64,000 nucleotides of DNA from Candidatus Nitrosocaldus sp. (GCA_025054855.1 JANWZS010000002.1:87017-151016), one strand, 5' to 3'; numbered from the stretch's first letter, positions 18,101 through 27,974 are shown. Numbers and translations are program-made. The notes: generated by a model not told the origin, from the letters alone.

Positions 18101-19192
18101 CTATAGCCTTACGAGGTCCTTGGTGTATCTGTTCATAACAACGACTCTACCATCATCACGTATGGCTACAGAGTCCTCTATCCTGACACCGTACCTACCA
18201 TGTATGTATATCCCTGGCTCTACGGTTATGCACATCCCTCTAGCAAGCGTATCCTGGGAGGTTCTGCTTATCCATGGAGGTTCATGCACATCCAACCCTA
18301 TCCCATGCCCAGTGGAGTGTATGAACCTCTCACCATAACCCCTGCCCTCTATGTACGACCTCGCTGCACCATCAACATCCCTGCACTGAACCCCCTCGCA
18401 TACAGCATCAAGCGCCCTCTGCTGCGCCTCCCTTACAACGTAGTATACATCCTCCCTCTCACCATCTATGCTGCCCAGTGCAAAAGTCCTAGTAGCATCT
18501 GCTATGTAGCCATTGTACCTGAGCGTCAGATCTATAGTGATGAGATCACCTGTAGAGACTACCCTGTCGCTAGGCTCAGCATGGGGGAGCGATGAGTTCG
18601 TGCCAGATGCTACTATCAGCGGGGAGAGTGTGTACCTGTATGCTGGTGGGTACGCACCTCTAACCATGGCCTCGTACATGAGCATGGCCTGTATCTGCCT
18701 CTCGCTCATCCCCGCCCTTATGAGATACTCGCATACCCTGAAGAGCTCATCGAGTATGCTCGATGCCCTCTCTATTATGCTGATCTCGTACCCATCCTTG
18801 ATCCTTCTAGCGTTGTAGAATACATCCTTGCTGTACCTCAACCTGCTGCTCTCCACCAACCTCACCTTCATCCTCTCGAACAGTGAGTGATCACTGCAGT
18901 CTGTGCATACGGATGCGCCATCCCCTACGAGGGATAGGGCCCTATCAAGCATACTTGAGCCCCTCTCCGCCTCCAGCACCTCACACCTAGCAACGCTTCT
19001 AGCCCTATCAGCCTCCAACTGCGGCACTATCAGCCTTGTACCAGACTGGTTGAGCACTGCTATACCCTCGCCCCAGAAGCCCGTGAGATAGAACACATCC
19101 TCTGGCTCGAATGCCATGACCGTACTGCACCCTATCCTGTATGCCTCATCCAGCACCCTCTCGCCCCTGCTCCCTACACCCAACCCATCCAT
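18101..19192 (-). CDS. M24-family Xaa-Pro peptidase
   Basis: 363 residues. The N-terminal creatinase-like domain (~1-130) precedes the pita-bread catalytic domain. The five metal ligands can be seen: Asp in LITIDLTLRYNG and ADATRTFA, His in HSTGHGIGLDVHEPP, Glu in TVEPGIYIHG and Glu in GVRIEDSV. It should cleave an N-terminal residue preceding proline in cytoplasmic peptides. The start (MDGLGVGSRGERVLDEAYR) is an ATG 48 bases from the divergent thiolation gene's start. Confidence 0.88.
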   Translation of the reverse strand: MDGLGVGSRGERVLDEAYRIGCSTVMAFEPEDVFYLTGFWGEGIAVLNQSGTRLIVPQLEADRARSVARCEVLEAERGSSMLDRALSLVGDGASVCTDCSDHSLFERMKVRLVESSRLRYSKDVFYNARRIKDGYEISIIERASSILDELFRVCEYLIRAGMSERQIQAMLMYEAMVRGAYPPAYRYTLSPLIVASGTNSSLPHAEPSDRVVSTGDLITIDLTLRYNGYIADATRTFALGSIDGEREDVYYVVREAQQRALDAVCEGVQCRDVDGAARSYIEGRGYGERFIHSTGHGIGLDVHEPPWISRTSQDTLARGMCITVEPGIYIHGRYGVRIEDSVAIRDDGRVVVMNRYTKDLVRL

Positions 19193-19239
19193 CTATGGGG
19201 ATAACTTTAATATTTATTCTACTGTATCAGTGCCAGTGA

Positions 19240-20277
19240 GTGGCAATGAGCGATGTCAAGTCATCTGAGAAGGGTGTGAGGTGTGTTGCCCTGCTATCCG
19301 GAGGGCTGGATAGCACTCTAGCGGTGAAGCTGATGAAGGATATGGGTGTGGAGGTCAAGGCATTAGCGGTGAAGACGCCCTTCTGTGACTTCGACTGTGG
19401 CAAGGGCTGTGGGTTCAGAGTCAAGGAGGTTGCGGATGCCCTGGGGGTAGAGCTGAGGACCGTGCACCTGGGGGAGGAGTACATCGAGATGCTCAAGAAC
19501 CCAAAGTACGGCTACGGCTCTGGCATGAACCCATGCATAGACTGCAGGGCTATGATGTATAGACTCGCAAGGGAGTACATGGAGGAGTGCGATGCCGACT
19601 TTGTTGTGACCGGGGAGGTGCTCGACCAGAGGCCCATGAGCCAGAATATGAGGGCGCTGCGGATAATAGAGAGGGAGAGCAGCCTTGAAGGCAAGGTACT
19701 AAGACCATTATCAGCAAGGCATATGAAGCCTACTGAGGCTGAGATGAAGGGGCTCATCAGGAGGGATATGCTCCTGGGCATAAGGGGCAGGTCGAGGAGG
19801 GTTCAGGTGGAGTTGGCTAGGAAGCTTGGGCTGGATGCACCGAATGCTGCTGGGGGGTGCCTCCTCACAGATAAGCAGTTTGCCAGAAGGGTTAGGGACC
19901 TATTGGAGCATGTGCCTAAACCAACGCTCAACGATATCGAGCTGCTCAAGGTCGGGAGGCACTTCAGGCTGGGAGGTGCCAAGCTGGTCGTTGGCAGGAA
20001 CAAGGATGAGAATGAGATGATACAGGCACTGATGCAGGATGGTGATCTGATGCTTGAGGCGAAGGATGTCAAGGGGCCAAAGGCGCTCTTGAGGAGTAGT
20101 AACGGCAAGAAGCCTGATATGGATGATGCAGGCATGGTACCTCTTGCAGCATCGATAGTATGCAGGTACTCCGATGCAGATGGTCCATGTATGGTGATCA
20201 TTAGCGATGGTATTAACCTAAAAGAGATTAAAAGTGAACCTATTGCTGATAACATGCTAGAAAGTTACAGAATATAA
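19240..20277 (+). CDS. PP-loop tRNA thiolation-type enzyme with C-terminal NFACT-R-like domain
   Basis: 345 residues. The adenylation PP-loop SGGLDST lies near residue 21. Cys motifs follow: CDFDCGKGC (~45-53) and NPCIDCR (~92), with a further GGCLLT near 205. These fit MnmA/ThiI-like sulfur transfer to tRNA uridine. The C-terminal part (LLKVGRHFRLGGAKLVVGRNKDENE) resembles the NFACT-R RNA-binding module known to be fused to such PP-loop proteins. Target nucleoside is unknown. The final ~30 codons are visibly more A+T-rich than the rest. Confidence 0.78.
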   Translation: MAMSDVKSSEKGVRCVALLSGGLDSTLAVKLMKDMGVEVKALAVKTPFCDFDCGKGCGFRVKEVADALGVELRTVHLGEEYIEMLKNPKYGYGSGMNPCIDCRAMMYRLAREYMEECDADFVVTGEVLDQRPMSQNMRALRIIERESSLEGKVLRPLSARHMKPTEAEMKGLIRRDMLLGIRGRSRRVQVELARKLGLDAPNAAGGCLLTDKQFARRVRDLLEHVPKPTLNDIELLKVGRHFRLGGAKLVVGRNKDENEMIQALMQDGDLMLEAKDVKGPKALLRSSNGKKPDMDDAGMVPLAASIVCRYSDADGPCMVIISDGINLKEIKSEPIADNMLESYRI

Positions 20278-20396
20278 TATATTCTAGTAATCAGCACAAT
20301 ATTATCAATAAGGCGTTTATAAATACTCTCAATTTACCTGTGAGTAAATCATTATTAATAAATAAGGATATATGAAGTTGCCTCGCCTCTCTATCC

Positions 20397-20687
20397 ATGC
20401 AGAAGGAACGTGAGGTATCCCTGTACCTGAAGACTGTTACCCTTAGGGATGTTGATGATATCGATGTTATACTCGATGATATAAGGCATAACAACATACT
20501 CATCATAAGGATAACGCCTCTTGCACAGAAGAGTGTTGAGGACCTCAAGATGGTCGTTGAGGAGCTCTACAAGTTCGTAAGGTCTATCAACGGTGATATC
20601 GCAAGGCTAGGGGAGGAGAGGCTCGTGATAACCCCGCCAGGGGTGAAGATATGGAAGAACATATACGATAGCCTTAAGGACAGGTGA
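20397..20687 (+). CDS. sepF: SepF-like protein (DUF552), FtsZ membrane anchor
   Basis: 96 residues. The compact alpha/beta fold segments LYLKTVTLRDVDDIDVILDD, NILIIRITPLAQK and GDIARLGEERLVITPPGVKI match archaeal SepF. SepF polymers tether FtsZ to the membrane in FtsZ-bearing archaea. The usual N-terminal membrane-binding amphipathic helix and flexible linker are very short here (begins MQKEREVSLYLK). The ATG lies about 50 bases after an A+T-rich promoter region. Monocistronic and convergent with the aCPSF1 gene. Confidence 0.75.
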   Translation: MQKEREVSLYLKTVTLRDVDDIDVILDDIRHNNILIIRITPLAQKSVEDLKMVVEELYKFVRSINGDIARLGEERLVITPPGVKIWKNIYDSLKDR

Positions 20688-20798
20688 GGTTAGACCCACT
20701 TCTACTAACTACTACCAACTACTAACTACCATCCATCATCAGCTTGATCATACATCATCATAACCTAACATAGCCAATGGATAACAGCATCATCAACA

Positions 20799-22853
20799 TC
20801 AGTATAGCCTTAATGCCTCCCTCACCATGGGTGCCGTTGCTGGCACCTTGAATATCCTGTAGATAGAACCTGCCAGGTTCTCCACCTTCCTCCTCTCACC
20901 GTGGTTGACTATGACCCTCCTCAACTTCGGCTTCAACTTGTTGACGTATGCGATCAACTGGTTGTAGTCACTATGCCCGCTGAAGCCCTCTATCTTCTCC
21001 ACCTGCGCCATTATATCCACGACCTCTATCTTCCCATCCCTACCCATGAGCGATATCTGCCTAGAGCCATCGAGCACCCTCCTCCCTAGCGTGCCATTCA
21101 CCTGATACGATACGAAGAGTATCTTGTTCCTAGCATCCTTTGCTATGCCCTTGAAGTACTCTATAACTGGCCCGCCCTCGAGCATGCCAGACGTTGCCAT
21201 TATTATCGCTGGCCCCTCCCTCAGCGCCTCCTCCCTCTGGCTGGAGTGCTCCACTATGGTGAAGTACTCTGATGTGAACGGGTTATCATCAACCTCCAGT
21301 ATCCTCTGCCTCAACTCCCTTGTCAGGTACTCTGGGTGTGCAACATGTATCGCACTGGCCTCGGATATCATACCCTCTATGAAGACTGGTGCCTCTACCA
21401 TCTTCCCCGCCTTCATATGGTGGTCTATCACCATGAGTATCTCCTGTGCCCTCCCAACTGCAGGCACTGGGATGAGCACCTTGCCACCTTCCATGAGTAC
21501 CTTGTTTATCGAGCCTACGAAGTTGCTCTCCACCTCCTCCCTGGAGGGCATCACATCCTCCTTTGCACCATAAGTACTCTCTATTATCAGCGTCTCAACC
21601 CTTGGGTAGTTCCAGGATGCGCTATCGAATAACTGGCTCCTGCCATACTTCAGGTCCCCTGTATACACTATGTTGTGATCCCCGTTGCCTATGTGGAGGT
21701 GCACGGTTGCAGAACCAAGTATGTGACCGGCATTTGCAAATACCAACTTTATGTCTGGAGCGATATCCGTTACGGTCTTGTACGGCAGGGTTATCGTATG
21801 CTTTATCACCTCCCTCACATCACGCTCAGTGTATAGTGGGAGTTCGCCCTCACCTGCAGCAACCTTGATCATATCCATCTGGATGAGTGTCATGAGTGGG
21901 AGCGTAGGTTCGGTGCAGTACACGGGCCCTCTATACCCATGCTTGAAGAGCAGGGGCAGGAAGCCCGTATGGTCTAGGTGTGCATGGCTTATCACAACAG
22001 CATCTATCTCCTCGAGATCGAATCCAAGCATATCCAGCCTAGGGAATGCGTTTATGGGCTCGCTTGCACCAGGGTTTATGCCGCAGTCCAGTAGTATCCT
22101 GCTCTCCCTGGTCATGAGTAGCATGCATGATCTGCCAACCTCTGAGAATCCTCCAAGTGTGACCAGTGTAGCCTCTGTACCCTCCAGGAGCCTGGGCCTG
22201 AATATGCTCTCCCCCACGTTCCTCAGGAGTCTGTAACGTTCACTTGCGAAGAGCTTCTTTGCATAGTTAACCTGCTTCATGCTCTCAGAGGGGATGTGGG
22301 ATGCCTTCCTTATCCTGACCTTCCATCCAGTTGAGTCTATGAGGTCTACTACAAGTGCCTGTACCTGCCTCTGCCTCTGGATGTGTGCCTGGGTCTGGCT
22401 ACTGCTGGTACTGCTGCTGAACCCTGCTTCAGATACGCTGCCTCCCTCCCCTGCATCCTCCCTGTACTCTGCCTCCCCACCACCACCATCCTCTTCCTCG
22501 ACCTGGGTCAGCATCCAGGGCTTCTTCACCTCCACGGTCACCTCGCCTAGTGCAGTATCGAAGAACGTGCCAACTATACCAACCTCCTTGGGCATCATGC
22601 TCATGATTATCTTCCTTGCCTCCTCCTCGCCCTTCCTTATCGACTCATCCGTTCTGACCACTATCCTCTTCTTTATGCTCTTCACTATCCCTGAGATTAT
22701 TGCGTTGTTCTCCAGCAGGTACCTAGGGTTCCTCGTGTATATCGCTATCATCGGGCCTTCATACTCTATCTTGGTTACAGCAGCATCGCTAGGGATATTC
22801 TGTAGTATCATCCCTATTATGCTCTGTACGCTGTTCGTTCTAACCTTACTCAT
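20799..22853 (-). CDS. aCPSF1/FttA, KH-metallo-beta-lactamase-beta-CASP ribonuclease
   Basis: 684 residues. In archaea aCPSF1 (FttA) cuts nascent RNA 3' ends and causes transcription termination at U-rich sites. The N-terminal KH region (~1-135) is followed by a linker, then the metallo-beta-lactamase zinc motif SHAHLDHTG (~290) and the beta-CASP region (IPVPAVGRAQE; ATSGMLEGGPV; GFSGHSDYNQL; VNHGERRK). Between KH and catalytic parts lies an unusual Glu/Gly, then Ser/Gln-rich insert of ~45 residues. The start overlaps the proteasome beta gene stop by eight bases. Confidence 0.93.
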   Translation of the reverse strand: MSKVRTNSVQSIIGMILQNIPSDAAVTKIEYEGPMIAIYTRNPRYLLENNAIISGIVKSIKKRIVVRTDESIRKGEEEARKIIMSMMPKEVGIVGTFFDTALGEVTVEVKKPWMLTQVEEEDGGGGEAEYREDAGEGGSVSEAGFSSSTSSSQTQAHIQRQRQVQALVVDLIDSTGWKVRIRKASHIPSESMKQVNYAKKLFASERYRLLRNVGESIFRPRLLEGTEATLVTLGGFSEVGRSCMLLMTRESRILLDCGINPGASEPINAFPRLDMLGFDLEEIDAVVISHAHLDHTGFLPLLFKHGYRGPVYCTEPTLPLMTLIQMDMIKVAAGEGELPLYTERDVREVIKHTITLPYKTVTDIAPDIKLVFANAGHILGSATVHLHIGNGDHNIVYTGDLKYGRSQLFDSASWNYPRVETLIIESTYGAKEDVMPSREEVESNFVGSINKVLMEGGKVLIPVPAVGRAQEILMVIDHHMKAGKMVEAPVFIEGMISEASAIHVAHPEYLTRELRQRILEVDDNPFTSEYFTIVEHSSQREEALREGPAIIMATSGMLEGGPVIEYFKGIAKDARNKILFVSYQVNGTLGRRVLDGSRQISLMGRDGKIEVVDIMAQVEKIEGFSGHSDYNQLIAYVNKLKPKLRRVIVNHGERRKVENLAGSIYRIFKVPATAPMVREALRLY

Positions 22854-23502
22854 TTAGCCTTAAACCCACGAACCTCCTACTCAACTCCCTATAGCCACTC
22901 CTGTCTATCGCTACAACATCTATACCATCACCAGTGCCAGCGTTGCGCATTATCGCTGCTGCTATAGCCTTCATGGCAACCTTTGATGCCTCATCAACGC
23001 TCATATCTGGCCTGAACTCGCTCTCAAGTATGCCATACGCTACCGGTGAGCCTGAGCCCGTGGATACGAAGACCTCCCTGTTGAGCGAGCCGAAGAGATC
23101 TACCATGTAGACCGCTGGGCCCTCGCTATCGTATCCCCCAACGAGTATCTCTGCTATCAATGGGTAGAACCTCTGTGCAAAGAACACATTCGCTGCAAGC
23201 CTGGCAACCGACTTGGTTGGTATAGGCACTCTATTCTCCAACTTGTAGATGCTTGCATGGTACCTCAGTATATCTATCATGCTCTGTGCATCAGCAACGC
23301 TACCTGCTATGGTAAGCGCTACATGATCATCTATCTTTGCTATCTTCCTCACATGCCTATGCGCAATGAATAGATACCCTGCGGTAGCCCTGGTATCTGT
23401 TGCAAGGACCACACCATCCTTGCACTGTAATCCTACTGTCGTTGTCCCATGCAACCTGTTGGAGTCAACATACTTGTTATGCAAGAACAACCCTCCGAGC
23501 AT
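22846..23502 (-). CDS. psmB: Proteasome beta subunit
   Basis: 218 residues. The precursor should cleave before Thr of LHG/TTTVGL (about residue 20), leaving the catalytic N-terminal threonine; the Asp in ATDTRATAG and Lys in VRKIAKIDD complete the catalytic set. It forms the inner rings of the 20S proteasome with alpha subunits encoded elsewhere. GTGDGIDVVAIDRSGY near the end is family-typical. The 3' end overlaps the aCPSF1 start by eight bases on the same strand, which links protein turnover with RNA 3'-end processing. Confidence 0.93.
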   Translation of the reverse strand: MLGGLFLHNKYVDSNRLHGTTTVGLQCKDGVVLATDTRATAGYLFIAHRHVRKIAKIDDHVALTIAGSVADAQSMIDILRYHASIYKLENRVPIPTKSVARLAANVFFAQRFYPLIAEILVGGYDSEGPAVYMVDLFGSLNREVFVSTGSGSPVAYGILESEFRPDMSVDEASKVAMKAIAAAIMRNAGTGDGIDVVAIDRSGYRELSRRFVGLRLNE

Positions 23503-23586
23503 GCTAGATTATGCATTAGCCCTAAATAAGCTTTGCTTTGATGGCAGGAGAAGGTACAGATCCACCGATTGCTCCTCCATCGTTCG

Positions 23587-23844
23587 TTATCTGACTATCG
23601 ACTCTGCCACCTTTAACACCTCGTCAATATCATATCTGCCATGCACATCTATCACATGATCCTCTATCATGCTAGAGCCTTTCTCATCTATTACCACTGT
23701 AGTCTTGGGATAGATGTATACTATTGAGAGCATCTTATTGACGGGATCGCCTTTAACTGCTATAGCATCGTGGCCATTTATGCTAGTTATATAGGCTATC
23801 TCCTTCCCTGCAGCCTCGTTGGTCTCCCTAACTAGGTCCTTCAT
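23587..23844 (-). CDS. Small soluble protein, unknown
   Basis: 85 residues, no family recognised. Alternating hydrophobic/charged strands (IAYITSINGHDAIAVKG, LSIVYIYPKTTVVIDE) suggest a small beta-rich protein without membrane segments. It starts 10 bases after the stop of the membrane-anchored unknown protein, so the two are likely cotranscribed. ATG at 23844. Confidence 0.55.
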   Translation of the reverse strand: MKDLVRETNEAAGKEIAYITSINGHDAIAVKGDPVNKMLSIVYIYPKTTVVIDEKGSSMIEDHVIDVHGRYDIDEVLKVAESIVR

Positions 23845-23854
23845 GAATGAACCC

Positions 23855-24316
23855 TTATAAGTCCATTCCTAACCTCCCTTTTGCATATATTATGATGAGA
23901 GCCCCCTTCTCTAGCGTATCATGGGTTAGATCATCATCTCCAGCCGTAACACCCTCTGGCGCATATATCACATAGATTTGTCCAGCCTCATCCAAGTCAA
24001 TTGCCCTGATAGAGGCTAATTTCAAACCATCTGGAATATAAGATGGCAGCTTGTATTCAAGCAGGCCTGTTATCTGCTTTGCTGCATCGAATGATTCTAC
24101 CTCTTCTCCAAACATCTTCCATTGCAGTAGAGGTCGCTTCTCTAATATCCTGTTACTATTGCTGGTATTGCTGCTATCTATAGCTGGAATGACTGTATTA
24201 TTATCAACTTTATTGATTGGCACGATCATTATTGAGAGTAGCACGATGGTTGTAGCAGTAATAATTACTAATCCTCCTGCTGTTATAATTAATTTCTTCT
24301 TATTCATGTTAATCAT
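23855..24316 (-). CDS. Membrane-anchored protein, DUF4367-like segment
   Basis: 153 residues. A basic N-terminus (MINMNKKK) and a hydrophobic helix (~8-30) anchor or export it. The outer part contains LEYKLPSYIPDGLKL followed by beta strands (IYVIYAPEGV), similar to DUF4367-type extracytoplasmic domains. It is in the same direction as, and 10 bases before, the 85-residue unknown protein. Richer in A+T than the surrounding core genes, like the exported protein gene at 59951. Confidence 0.5.
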   Translation of the reverse strand: MINMNKKKLIITAGGLVIITATTIVLLSIMIVPINKVDNNTVIPAIDSSNTSNSNRILEKRPLLQWKMFGEEVESFDAAKQITGLLEYKLPSYIPDGLKLASIRAIDLDEAGQIYVIYAPEGVTAGDDDLTHDTLEKGALIIIYAKGRLGMDL

Positions 24317-24669
24317 ATCAGCCGATCACCTCATGTACACGATCTCGTGTAATTGCTACTCGCCCATTAAGATGCCTGCCATCAAAGCACTAGTGATGTA
24401 TCTTATATCCATGGTTATGGAAGAGAAGAACTTATATATATAACGCCAATACAGAATCTGAATATACACCTATCTATTTAATATATTATAATCTTCTTCC
24501 CCATAAGTTATGTAACCGTTACAATACTAATCAAGTAGAGCCCTGACCCTGTATCCTTATAAGTGCTTCTTTTGTATGTACGGTTATTGAATATATTGTA
24601 CATTATACTGTTAATGGCTTAAGGATATGCAATAACATGATACGTACAACCAAACATATCATCAGCATA
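24317..24669. other. Intergenic, no gene seen
   Basis: A+T-rich stretch between two minus-strand genes. It holds TATA-like motifs (TTATATATATAA near 24432) but no supported reading frame, RNA gene or repeat. Confidence 0.5.
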
Positions 24670-25875
24670 TCATATGGTTATGAACCCTGACTTTATCACT
24701 GTAGCGATTATATTCATTCCCAGCAGCCCGAAGCCCAGAGCATTTATCCCTATCCTTGTGACCTTGAGCGATTTTGCAGAGATCCTGTTCTCCAACATGG
24801 AGCTCACGTACTTCTCCCCATCCAGTGGGATCATGGGGAGCATGTTGAATATCCCTATGAAGAATGAGAGCATCCACAGCCATAGGAGGAACATGAAGAC
24901 CTCGTGCGGCCAGGGTATCCAGAATGGTACCTTTGGGGGCATGTGAGGAAAGACATCCCTTATTATCCCTATCATACCCCTGCTTGGATCATCCTCTGCA
25001 CCCATCACAGTAACGGTTAGCCTCATGGGCTCACCATCCCTGAGTATGCTCACGCTTATCTGCTCCCCTGGTACAAGCTTGACCTTTGCCAGATCTGCTG
25101 GGGTCCTTATCTGTATATCGTTTACTGCTGTGATTATATCCCCAGCCCTCATCCCTGCGCTCGCTGCACCACTCCCTTCTATGACCTGTACAACTGGCAC
25201 ACCTATGGGATCGTTGTAGAATATGCCCCTAACCTGTGGGGAGATCAGTTCAAGTACGTTACCGAATGCTGGGTTGAAGATTAGGAGTGCAGCAACCAGG
25301 AATGAGAGCAGTATGTTGGATGATGAGCCTGCCGCTATGACCCTCACCTTCGAGATCCTCCTTGCCTTGTTGAACTCCTCCTCATCTGGCTCAACGAACC
25401 CTGCTATCAAGGCAATTATTATGGCAAAGCCTCCAGACTTGACCCTTATCCTCTCAAGCCTAGCAACTATACCATGTGCAACCTCATGCACAACCAGCAC
25501 TATAGGTGCTGCAAGGAGGAAGTACACTAGGTTGGGCACACTCCTTATAGTAACCCCAGGGATTAGCAGTGTCACCTCGGAGAACTGACCGCTATCTGCA
25601 AAGAAGTGTACGAGGTTGTTGAGTAGGAACCACACAGCGAATACCATCATTATCGCCCCAGCGACTATGCTTACATCTGCGAATACCCTCACCGCACCCC
25701 TGTTCACTGCTAGAAGCCTATCCAGGGTCGAGGATACACCATGGTTCTTGTATGTTAGCATGAAAGGCTTGATCTCAAAACCATGCTTCTCAAGCCTCAG
25801 GGCCTTCGCTGAAACGATTATTACTATCCATGCGAGTATCAGCGCTACTATACTTGCATTATCTCCGAGTACCAT
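24670..25875 (-). CDS. Site-2 protease-like M50 membrane metalloprotease with PDZ domain
   Basis: 401 residues with several membrane helices. The zinc site HEVAH (in VLVVHEVAHGIVA, ~130) and the distal metal-binding motif (PLDGEKY, ~350) are present. A PDZ domain lies between them (~220-290: IEGSGAASAGMRAGDIITAVNDIQI). S2P proteases cut transmembrane helices, often to release regulators. Topology and motif order match the family with inserted PDZ. The gene is divergent from cutA with ~30 bases between the starts. Confidence 0.88.
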   Translation of the reverse strand: MVLGDNASIVALILAWIVIIVSAKALRLEKHGFEIKPFMLTYKNHGVSSTLDRLLAVNRGAVRVFADVSIVAGAIMMVFAVWFLLNNLVHFFADSGQFSEVTLLIPGVTIRSVPNLVYFLLAAPIVLVVHEVAHGIVARLERIRVKSGGFAIIIALIAGFVEPDEEEFNKARRISKVRVIAAGSSSNILLSFLVAALLIFNPAFGNVLELISPQVRGIFYNDPIGVPVVQVIEGSGAASAGMRAGDIITAVNDIQIRTPADLAKVKLVPGEQISVSILRDGEPMRLTVTVMGAEDDPSRGMIGIIRDVFPHMPPKVPFWIPWPHEVFMFLLWLWMLSFFIGIFNMLPMIPLDGEKYVSSMLENRISAKSLKVTRIGINALGFGLLGMNIIATVIKSGFITI

Positions 25876-25904
25876 AGCATATATTTTTTAGCCTGTATGA
25901 TTTA

Positions 25905-26225
25905 ATGGTTGCTATGAAAGGGATGATACTGATCTCCACGTACCCAGATGAGACCAGTGCACTCAAGGCCGCTAGATACGCTGTGGAGTCTAGGCTTGCT
26001 GCATGCGTTAACATAGCAAGGATAAGATCCATCTATAGATGGGAGGGTAGGGTTGAGGATGCAGAGGAGTACCTAGCGCTCTTCAAGACAACTGAGGATG
26101 TACTGCCTAGGCTGAGGGAGTTCGTAGCCTCGAACCATCCCTACACCCTGCCAGAGATAGTTAGCATTGCGATGGACTCCGTGAGCGAGCGATATATGGC
26201 ATGGATGGTTGGGAGCGTTGGGTAA
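25905..26225 (+). CDS. cutA: CutA-family trimeric protein
   Basis: 106 residues matching CutA, a compact trimer of the ferredoxin-like fold linked to divalent-metal tolerance though its biochemical role is unsettled. Signature segments: ISTYPDETSALKAARYAVESRLAACVN-type start (key Cys in AACVN), SIYRWEGRVEDAEEYLALFKT, and NHPYTLPEIVSI. A few extra N-terminal residues (MVAMKG) precede the domain. Followed by a region with no intact genes. Confidence 0.9.
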   Translation: MVAMKGMILISTYPDETSALKAARYAVESRLAACVNIARIRSIYRWEGRVEDAEEYLALFKTTEDVLPRLREFVASNHPYTLPEIVSIAMDSVSERYMAWMVGSVG

Positions 26226-26699
26226 TCTAAATCCTAATGTGGTGATACCACTATAGAGATGAGGTTATGGAATACTTGCTAGACGATGAAATGAAGAAGG
26301 TTCGGTACCAGTTCCTTCTACTCTCTATCGTAGCACTGTCCGTAGGAGTCCAATTCTTTATATAGATATTACTTGTACGATGCTCTGTCATTATATTTGG
26401 TATCTGATTACTAGAGAGAAGTGTTATTATGCAATCCATACGCATGAGATATCTTATGCATTACGGTTCTTACTATGTCAGGACTAGTAGTAGATACTGC
26501 AATCTATACTGCAATCTATGGATGAGATGGGTATCTCCAGAACTTGGGATATGACTTTGCATCCGTGTGTCAGTTCAGACGGCCCTCCATGTAGACCCAA
26601 TAAGGATATCACTGGCCCCATTATCACCACTATTCCAATTAGCATCTGCTTGAAGGTAAGTAACTTACATAGTTACCCGATTCGTAACGAGTACTGCTG
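26226..26699. other. No intact gene; decayed sequence
   Basis: No supported gene. Short frames of about 60 codons exist on both strands but lack family features. It adjoins two frameshifted gene remnants, so it may be further decayed coding DNA. Confidence 0.5.
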
Positions 26700-27067
26700 C
26701 TAAACATTACCTGTATATGATCTAACTGATAGATTGAAATTAGTGGTACAGCCACAGTTTACCGTAGTCGTGCTATATGTGTAGCCTGTTTAGATGAGGA
26801 TACGGTACATGAATTGGTTGAGTTTGGTTAGAGTATAAGAACCAACGGTTCCACCGGTAGCAGTTATGGTCCATTTGTACTCACCACCTTCTCTGCTGTA
26901 ACCTTGGCATCTGCGAGGCCCGTTGAACCCCTTGTAACTCTGCCTGTTATATTTGCTGTAATGCTGGATACATGGCTAATGTTATCGATAGCATGATTAA
27001 TAAGAGAATATATCTCATCTTCTCTACCCCCTAAATTCTTCACCGTATATGGCTTAAATTCTGGCAT
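26700..27067 (-). pseudogene. Remnant of an exported protein with a carboxypeptidase-regulatory-like Ig domain
   Basis: The frame from ATG 27067 reads through a helical segment and then ANITGRVTRGSTGLADAKVT, the start of a carboxypeptidase-regulatory-like domain, but stops at TGP. A shifted frame continues the same domain: GEYKWTITATGGTVGSYTLT, then after an in-frame stop TGYTYSTTTVNCGCTTNF. So at least one frameshift and one stop break the gene. The domain type (exported, Ig-like, with repeated Thr/Gly) is seen; original length and function are not recoverable. Confidence 0.6.
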
Positions 27068-27106
27068 CTCTAACTCTTGAGTACGGCTCTAGTTAGAATA
27101 TCCTTA

Positions 27107-27756
27107 TTACTCCTTCCTTGCCCTTCCCAATATAATTATCGAGAATAGTTCTAAACAGTAGCCATCATATCTCAAGAGACTTACCATAGCACTTGCCTTC
27201 TCCTCATCAACTATATGCCACTGGTATGGATCTTCGATTGCTTCCTTTTATACGCTTTAATATCTGGTGGAAGCTGCCTGAACTCTTCTAATGGTTTATC
27301 CGTAGCATCTGGTATTGTTACCCCTATATTATGATTCTTCAACTATAACGGCGTCTAAGTAATATATTGTATAGCATTTTACCGGCAGAGGTATATAATC
27401 CGAAGGTATAGGCCTTGTCTGGATCTGAAAATTTATCATAATACTCCTTTAATTCATCATCTGTTATTAACGTGATCCCATTCTTGATTGCTCTATCCAT
27501 GAAACCATATTCTCCTTCCTTTATCAGATAGTGATATTCGGGATCTAATGCTTAGAAGGTAGTTCAAATGCTACTAAATGAGATATCCCGCTTGTATTTA
27601 TATGAGCGGAGTGGGTTTAGAGGATGCATCTTCCCTATGAGTTATATTTAGATCTTAGCAAGTCTCTTTATTTGGAATGGATATAAAGGCTATAGATGCT
27701 ATCACCGCAACTGCTGTTACTCTTGCTATTATTATTACTACTACTACCCTCTTCAT
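27107..27756 (-). pseudogene. Frameshifted gene of a small exported protein
   Basis: ATG 27756 begins a signal-like segment (MKRVVVVIIIARVTAVAVIA). The coding trace then continues in different frames: LDPEYHYLIKEGEYGFMDRA and ITLITDDELKEYYDKFSDPD, then VTIPDATDKPLEEFRQLPPD, then DPYQWHIVDEEKASAMVSLL to a stop at 27107. At least three shifts are needed. The ITLITDDELKEY-type wording recalls the exported unknown protein at 59951 (VTLTIDDLSKVP), but homology is unproven. Most likely a decayed copy of a lineage-specific secreted protein. Confidence 0.6.
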
Positions 27757-27974
27757 CACCCAACTCTCCAAAGAACCTATATATCGAGATAAGTTGCATT
27801 CCCAGTATTTATTAACAACTAATAACGATGGACCCCTTCTATACTAGCATAGATAGTTGGAAGCACTTGCTGCTCTTACAATATTTCCATATTCAACGGC
27901 CCAGTTTATATTTTCAAGATTGAGCGATGGCGTATCAGTAATACTTTATTAGTTTGGTACTTACTACCCATACT

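Noticed and set aside
26518..26703. 61-codon plus frame
   Set aside because: No start signal or family; lies antisense to decayed sequence.
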